Source: Blastococcus sp. CT_GayMR19
Lineage (GTDB): Bacteria > Actinomycetota > Actinomycetes > Mycobacteriales > Geodermatophilaceae
Length of the DNA stretch: 64,000 nucleotides
Direction of reading: 5' to 3'
Assembly (NCBI RefSeq): GCF_004570385.1
Contig: NZ_SPQL01000018.1
Coordinates: forward strand, 1 to 64,000
The notes beneath the pieces are model-generated. The model saw nothing but the letters and a program-made list of their open reading frames with translations. It did not search any database and had not been told where the DNA came from. Shown piece after piece: positions 59,377-64,000 of the stretch. Every line of letters begins with the position of its first letter. Position 1 is the first letter of the stretch. Both the position numbers and the translations under genes were made by a program.

Positions 59377-60564
59377 TCAGTCGCCCTTCACGTTGACCAG
59401 TTGCCGGAGTGTGTGCCGGACCTCGACCAGGTCCTTCGCGTCCTCCATGATCCGGTCGATCGGCTTGTAGGCCGACGGGATCTCGTCGAGGAAGACGTCG
59501 CTGTGCCGCCACTCGATGCCGGCCATCGCCTCCTCCAGCTGAGCGCGGGTGAACGTCTTCCGGGCCCTCGTGCGGGAGTAGGCCCGACCGGCGCCGTGCG
59601 GGGACGACTCGAGGGAGTCCGGGTTGCCGAGGCCGCTCACGACGTAGCTCGCCGTCCCCATCGACCCGGGTATGAGCCCGGCCTGCCCCTTCGTCGCCTG
59701 GATGGCGCCCTTGCGGGACACCCACAGGTCGACGCCGAAGTGCCGCTCCTGCTGGGTGAAGTTGTGGTGGCAGTTCAGCCGCTCGAGCTCGGGCGTCGCG
59801 TCGGCGCGCATGTGCCGGGCCAGGCAGTCGGCGACCCGGTCCATCATCTCCTCGCGGTTGAGCAGCGCGAAGTGCTGCGCCCACCGCAGCTCGGCGATGT
59901 ACCGGTCGAACGCCGGCGTCCCCTCCTCGAGCCAGGCCAGGTCGCGGTCGGGCAGGTGGAGGCGCTCGCGCTCGGCCCGCTTGGCGGCGATCGCGATGTG
60001 CCGCATGGCGATCTTGTTGCCGACGCCGCGGCTGCCGGAGTGCAGGAACAGCCAGACCCGGTCCTGCTCGTCGGCGGTGACCTCGATGAAGTGGTTGCCC
60101 GACCCGAGGCTGCCCAGCTGGAGCGTCCAGTTCGGGGTCGCGCCGACCACGGCCGGGAGCACGTGGTCGCCGAGTTCGGCCGCCAGCTTCTCGAGGTCGT
60201 CGACCCTGGTCAGGGCCGACTCGGTGAGCTGCTTGTTGTACTTCCCGGCCGACAGCGGCACCGCCCGCTCGATGTCGCCCCGCAGCGGCGCCAGGGGTCC
60301 GCGCGCCCGCACCTCGGCCACCGACCACGGCGTGCGCACGGCGATCATCCCGCAGCCGATGTCCACGCCGACCGCCGCCGGGATGATCGCGCCGCGGGTC
60401 GGCAGCACGGAACCGACGGTGGCGCCCTTGCCGAGGTGGGCGTCCGGCATGAGCGCCACGTGAGGGTGGACGAACGGCAGCGACGCGGTGCGCTCGGCCT
60501 GCCGCAGGGTCTCGACGTCGAGGATGGAGGCCCAGTTCAGCAGCTTGTCGGAGAGTCGTTCCAC
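59377..60564 (-). CDS. rtcB: RtcB-type RNA ligase
   Basis: A 395-residue RNA ligase joining 2',3'-cyclic phosphate or 3'-phosphate ends to 5'-OH ends. Mn ligands are in GVDIGCGM (Asp68, Cys71), with His residues in GSGNHFIE and FLHSGSRGVG, and the guanylylated His323 is in SSPHGAGRAYSR. It fits the shorter actinobacterial form; no archease gene is nearby. GTG 60564 begins MERLSDKLLNW, as expected for the family. It follows the YdjM-like gene on the same strand after a 47-nt gap. Confidence 0.93.
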   Translation of the reverse strand: MERLSDKLLNWASILDVETLRQAERTASLPFVHPHVALMPDAHLGKGATVGSVLPTRGAIIPAAVGVDIGCGMIAVRTPWSVAEVRARGPLAPLRGDIERAVPLSAGKYNKQLTESALTRVDDLEKLAAELGDHVLPAVVGATPNWTLQLGSLGSGNHFIEVTADEQDRVWLFLHSGSRGVGNKIAMRHIAIAAKRAERERLHLPDRDLAWLEEGTPAFDRYIAELRWAQHFALLNREEMMDRVADCLARHMRADATPELERLNCHHNFTQQERHFGVDLWVSRKGAIQATKGQAGLIPGSMGTASYVVSGLGNPDSLESSPHGAGRAYSRTRARKTFTRAQLEEAMAGIEWRHSDVFLDEIPSAYKPIDRIMEDAKDLVEVRHTLRQLVNVKGD

Positions 60565-60611
60565 CCCGCGAGTCTGCGTGGCGAGGTCTCCGGCGGCGAC
60601 CGGGTTTCCGG

Positions 60612-61325
60612 TCAGCCGAGGGCGAGGAGGCCCGTGACGAGCGGTTCGACGGCGGGGCCGGCCGCCGTGTTGAGGTAGATGAAGACGATCGTCGCCAGCA
60701 GGAACGCCGGGGCCAGGACGGCCTTCTCCAGGGTCGCGCCGGTGCGCAGCGGGAAGAAGGCCAGTCGGCCGCCGTGGAGGATCCACAGCAGCGGGAAGGG
60801 CACGCCGCCGCAGGTGAGCGCGTCGCCGACGATGTGGACGAGCACGCCCAGCGCGACCGCATAGGGCAGCCACACCGGGCTCGGGATGTGCGACAGCAGC
60901 CACCAGGCGCCGCCCCAGGACAGGATGACGTTCCCGATCACGGTGTTCTCGGCCCGGCCAGGAATGACGAAGTGCAGCGCCCGCAGCGCCAGGCCGATGG
61001 CCAGGGCGAGCACGAGGAGGCTCGACCAGAGGTACCAGGACGCCGCGTAGGCCAGCAGTCCGAAGGCGACGGGGGCGAGGACGGCGTCGTGCGTTCCGGC
61101 CCGGTGTCCCCGGGCGATCAGGCCGACGGCACCGGCGGGGGCGTCGGTCAGCGGGCCCCACATCCGGGAGATGGTCGAGCCGCGCTGGTCGAGGTCGGGG
61201 AGCATCGCGAAGCCGCCGGCCGCGGCGATCCAAGCCGCCTGGCCGGCGCTGCCGGTGACCGGTGCCCAGGGCAGGGTGGCAGCCCCGGCGGCGAGACCGG
61301 AGAGCGCATGCGAGTGACCAAGCAT
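60612..61325 (-). CDS. YdjM-like membrane-bound metal-dependent hydrolase
   Basis: A 237-residue membrane protein of the YdjM/DUF457 group. The N-terminal MLGHSHALSGLAAGAA carries the conserved His-rich motif, followed by ALLPDLDQRGS-like FAMLPDLDQRG and a second His in GHRAGTHDA. About six hydrophobic helices are present. Named metal-dependent hydrolase by family, but activity is unproven; some members are LexA-regulated. ATG 61325 is favoured over GTG 61331 by the family start. Confidence 0.82.
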   Translation of the reverse strand: MLGHSHALSGLAAGAATLPWAPVTGSAGQAAWIAAAGGFAMLPDLDQRGSTISRMWGPLTDAPAGAVGLIARGHRAGTHDAVLAPVAFGLLAYAASWYLWSSLLVLALAIGLALRALHFVIPGRAENTVIGNVILSWGGAWWLLSHIPSPVWLPYAVALGVLVHIVGDALTCGGVPFPLLWILHGGRLAFFPLRTGATLEKAVLAPAFLLATIVFIYLNTAAGPAVEPLVTGLLALG

Positions 61326-61382
61326 GCACACAGCGTCCCGCCGTCTAGGCGCGCCGCGGGGGAGGCGCGCAGGGACGGCAGA

Positions 61383-61571
61383 TCAGTCGAGCTCCTCATC
61401 GGGGTCGGCGCCGCCGCGCGCCAGCCAGGTGGCCAGGCGTTCGACGGGCACCTCGAAGTCGGGGAACTGGTCGACGAACGCCTGCATCTGGTCCGCCAGC
61501 CAGGCGAGGGTCACCTGCTCCTCGCCCCGCCGGTCGGCCAGCTCCTCGAGCCCGCGATCGGTGAAGTACAT
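61383..61571 (-). CDS. DUF6104 family protein
   Basis: A 62-residue acidic protein, beginning MYFTDRGLEELADRRGEEQV and ending in an acidic tail DPDEELD. It matches the small DUF6104 family, usually found just downstream of the 2-oxoglutarate dehydrogenase gene in actinobacteria, as here (17 nt gap). Function unknown; the position suggests translation coupled to kgd. A longer frame upstream is antisense or shadow sequence. Confidence 0.85.
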   Translation of the reverse strand: MYFTDRGLEELADRRGEEQVTLAWLADQMQAFVDQFPDFEVPVERLATWLARGGADPDEELD

Positions 61572-61588
61572 CGGTTCGTTCGCGGCGC

Positions 61589-64000
61589 TCAGGAGGAGAG
61601 GGCCTCGGCGACCAGCGAACGCTGCTCCACCTCGTGCACCTTCGCCGAGCCGACGGCCGGACTCGCCGACGCCCGGCGGCTCACCCGGCGGAACGTGCGG
61701 CCGGCGGGGAGGTGCTCGGGGAGGTTGACGGCCATGAACTGCCAGGCCCCCATGTTCATCGGCTCCTCCTGCACCCACACGACGTCGTCCGCGTTCGGGT
61801 AGCGCTCCAGCTCGGCCAGGATCTGCGCGTCCGGCAACGGGTAGAGCTGCTCGACCCGGACGACGGCGACGTCGGCGATCCCCTCGGACTCGCGCTGCGC
61901 CATCAGGTCGTAGGCCACCTTGCCGCTGCACAGCAGCACGCGGCGCACCGCCGCGTCGTCGAGCGGCTCGCCGCCCACGCCGGTGTCGGGCAGCACCGGC
62001 CGGAAGTTCTGCTCGGTGAAGTCCGCGACGGCGCTGATCGCGGCCTTGGCCCGCAGCAGGGACTTCGGCGTGAAGACCACGAGCGGGCGGTGCACGTCGG
62101 AGAGCGCCTGGCGGCGCAGCAGGTGGAAGTAGTTGGCCGGCGTCGTGCAGTTGGCGACGGTCATGTTGTTCTCCGCCGACAGCTGCAGGAAGCGCTCGAT
62201 CCGGCCGCTGGAGTGGTCGGGACCCTGTCCCTCGAGCCCGTGCGGCAGCAGCATGACCACACCGGAGCGCTGGCCCCACTTGGCCTCACCGGAGCTGATG
62301 AACTCGTCGATGACCATCTGCGCGCCGTCGACGAAGTCCCCGAACTGCGCCTCCCACAGCACCAGGGCCTTCTGGTTGGCCACCGAGTAGCCGTACTCGA
62401 AGCCCAGCGCCGCGTACTCGCTGAGCAGCGAGTCGTAGACGAAGAACTTGGCCTGGTCGTCGGTGAGGTTGCCCAGCGGCGTGTACTCCGCGCCGGTCTC
62501 CCGGTCGATGAGCACCGAGTGCCGCTGCACGAAGGTGCCGCGGCGGGAGTCCTGCCCGGCGAGCCGGACCGGCACGCCCTCCATGAGCAGCGACCCGAAT
62601 GCGAGCAGCTCGCCCATCGCCCAGTCGATGTTCCCCTCGAGGGCCATCGCGGCGCGCTTCTCGAGCATCTTCTGGAGCTTGGGGTGCGGCGTGAAGTCGG
62701 TCGGGAAGGAGACGTGCGCGTCGCCGATCGCCTTGAGGACCTCGGGCGTGATGGCCGTCTCGACCGTGGCCTCCTGCGGCGTGCGGGGGTCCATGACCGG
62801 TTCGGGCTTGGAGGAGTCCTGGGCGTCGTGGGTCTCGGCGAAGGCCCGCTCGAGCTGCCCGCGGTAGTCCTTGAGGGCCTCCTCGGCCTCTTCCAGCGTG
62901 ATGTCCCCGCGGCCGACGAGCGCCTCGGTGTACAGCTTCCGGACCGAGCGCTTGCGGTCGATGATGTCGTACATCAGCGGCTGGGTCATCGACGGGTCGT
63001 CGCCCTCGTTGTGCCCGCGGCGGCGGTAGCAGACGAGGTCGACGACGACGTCCTTCTTGAACGCCTGCCGGTACTCCACGGCCAGCCGGGCCACGCGGAC
63101 GCAGGCCTCGGGGTCGTCGCCGTTCACGTGGAAGATCGGGGCGTTGACCATCCGCGCGACGTCGGTCGAGTAGAGGCTGGACCGGGCGGCCGTCGGGCTG
63201 GTGGTGAAGCCCACCTGATTGTTGATGACGACGTGCACCGTGCCGCCGGTGCGGTAGCCGCGCAGCTGGGAGAGGTTCAGCGTCTCGGCGACGACGCCCT
63301 GGCCGGCGAACGCGGAGTCGCCGTGCAGCAGCACGGGCAGGACGGTGAAGCCCTGCTCGCCCTTGTCGATCATGTCCTGCTTCGCGCGGACGATGCCCTC
63401 GAGGACGGGGTTGACCGTCTCCAGGTGCGAGGGGTTGCTGGCCAGCGACACGGCGATCTCGGTGTCGGGCTTGAAGGGGTTCGCGAACGTGCCCTCGGCG
63501 CCCAGGTGGTACTTGACGTCACCGGACCCCTGCACGCTCCCGGGGTCCATGTTGCCCTCGAACTCGCCGAAGATCTTGGCGTAGCTCTTGCCCAGCACGT
63601 TGGCCAGGACGTTGAGCCGGCCGCGGTGGGCCATGCCGATCGCGACCTCGTCGAGGCCGTGGTCGGTGCCGGCGATCAGCACCTCGTCCAGGATCGGGAT
63701 GACCGACTCGCCACCCTCGAGGCTGAAGCGCTTCTGGCCCACGTACTTCGTCTGCAGGAAGGTCTCGAACGCCTCGGCGGCGTTCAGCCGGCCCAGGACG
63801 TGCTTCTGCTTCTCACGGTCGGGCTGCTCGTGCTTGACCTCGATCCGCGCCTGGAGCCACTCGCGCTCCTCGGGATCGGTGATGTGCATGTACTCCACGC
63901 CGACGGTGCGGCAGTAGGAGTTGCGCAGGACGCCGAGGATGTCCCGCAGCGCCATGAGCCGCTCGCCGGCGAATCCGCCCACGGGAAACTTGCGGTCGAG
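61589..64000 (-). CDS. kgd: Multifunctional 2-oxoglutarate decarboxylase/dehydrogenase, C-terminal 803 residues (cut by window edge)
   Basis: The 3' part of the fused actinobacterial E1 enzyme; the N-terminal E2-like succinyltransferase domain lies beyond the right edge. Visible E1 features are [14 protein letters not shown], the thiamine-diphosphate region [13 protein letters not shown], and [17 protein letters not shown] in the cofactor-binding segment. It decarboxylates 2-oxoglutarate in the TCA cycle and gives succinate semialdehyde or succinyl-CoA. The frame is open through position 64000 ([16 protein letters not shown]), so no start codon is assigned here. Confidence 0.95.
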   Translation of the reverse strand, partial: LDRKFPVGGFAGERLMALRDILGVLRNSYCRTVGVEYMHITDPEEREWLQARIEVKHEQPDREKQKHVLGRLNAAEAFETFLQTKYVGQKRFSLEGGESVIPILDEVLIAGTDHGLDEVAIGMAHRGRLNVLANVLGKSYAKIFGEFEGNMDPGSVQGSGDVKYHLGAEGTFANPFKPDTEIAVSLASNPSHLETVNPVLEGIVRAKQDMIDKGEQGFTVLPVLLHGDSAFAGQGVVAETLNLSQLRGYRTGGTVHVVINNQVGFTTSPTAARSSLYSTDVARMVNAPIFHVNGDDPEACVRVARLAVEYRQAFKKDVVVDLVCYRRRGHNEGDDPSMTQPLMYDIIDRKRSVRKLYTEALVGRGDITLEEAEEALKDYRGQLERAFAETHDAQDSSKPEPVMDPRTPQEATVETAITPEVLKAIGDAHVSFPTDFTPHPKLQKMLEKRAAMALEGNIDWAMGELLAFGSLLMEGVPVRLAGQDSRRGTFVQRHSVLIDRETGAEYTPLGNLTDDQAKFFVYDSLLSEYAALGFEYGYSVANQKALVLWEAQFGDFVDGAQMVIDEFISSGEAKWGQRSGVVMLLPHGLEGQGPDHSSGRIERFLQLSAENNMTVANCTTPANYFHLLRRQALSDVHRPLVVFTPKSLLRAKAAISAVADFTEQNFRPVLPDTGVGGEPLDDAAVRRVLLCSGKVAYDLMAQRESEGIADVAVVRVEQLYPLPDAQILAELERYPNADDVVWVQEEPMNMGAWQFMAVNLPEHLPAGRTFRRVSRRASASPAVGSAKVHEVEQRSLVAEALSS

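Noticed and set aside
1-64000. CRISPR array, prophage, biosynthetic cluster or insertion sequence
   Set aside because: No regularly spaced repeats, phage structural genes, PKS/NRPS genes or transposases were seen anywhere in the window.

Overview
The window is very GC-rich DNA from an actinobacterium, with strong G/C third-position bias, many GTG and TTG starts, and frequent 4-bp ATGA/GTGA overlaps. Lineage markers are a 24-residue bL37 ribosomal protein gene, a WhiB1-type protein, a SigH/RshA redox pair, a PdtaS-type kinase, a fused 2-oxoglutarate decarboxylase/dehydrogenase, nickel superoxide dismutase with its protease, and a DUF222-HNH protein. The gene set and order suggest Geodermatophilaceae (Blastococcus, Geodermatophilus or Modestobacter); that family assignment is inference. 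The order rsgA, aroA, SRAP, sigH, rshA, biotinyl protein, pdtaS, whiB1 resembles the Mycobacterium tuberculosis Rv3228-Rv3219 neighbourhood.

Layout. 0-7.5 kb: a cut ThiF/TOMM-like gene, a zinc-ribbon protein, a YgjP-like metallopeptidase, a DUF2342 protein, a PDZ-Lon protease and a large UPF0182 membrane protein. 7.5-12.3 kb: two identical initiator tRNAs flank a SNF2-family ATPase, a divergent TetR/DUF4386 pair with two tandem palindromic operators, and an unknown gene. 12.4-21.1 kb: one-strand block of small membrane proteins, TrkA, TrkH, an APC permease, KdpE and KdpD, with no kdpFABC in view; this looks like a potassium-homeostasis cluster. 21-27 kb: TetR, DUF4389 protein, a frameshifted alpha/beta hydrolase, GNAT, DsbA-like protein, NhaA and a VOC protein. 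27-32 kb: a decarboxylase remnant, then metB and cbs, aldo/keto reductase, XdhC-like protein and a xylulokinase-like kinase. 33-41.6 kb: HisN-type phosphatase, DUF2087 regulator, PadR pair, rsgA, aroA, aldehyde dehydrogenase, SRAP protein and a spermidine-synthase-like membrane protein.

41.8-45 kb is accessory: a histidine-rich protein, a tiny membrane protein, the DUF222-HNH protein and a secreted four-cysteine protein. 45-53 kb holds ybaK, sigH-rshA behind a SigR-type promoter, bL37, a degenerate biotin-carboxylase-like protein next to a free biotinyl carrier domain, pdtaS, whiB1 and a diacylglycerol-kinase-like gene. 53-56 kb is the psd-pssA-GNAT-HAD phospholipid operon, joined by overlaps or short gaps. 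The end carries a PP2C phosphatase, sodN/sodX, malic enzyme, rtcB, a YdjM-like protein, a DUF6104 protein and the 3' part of kgd.

No integrase, transposase, insertion sequence, CRISPR array or prophage is visible. The least explained items are the potassium cluster with its uncharacterised APC permease, the carboxylase pseudoenzyme beside the biotinyl protein, and the SNF2 gene between duplicated tRNAs. At least nine genes have a TANNNT hexamer only 6-9 nt before the start codon, which fits leaderless transcription.
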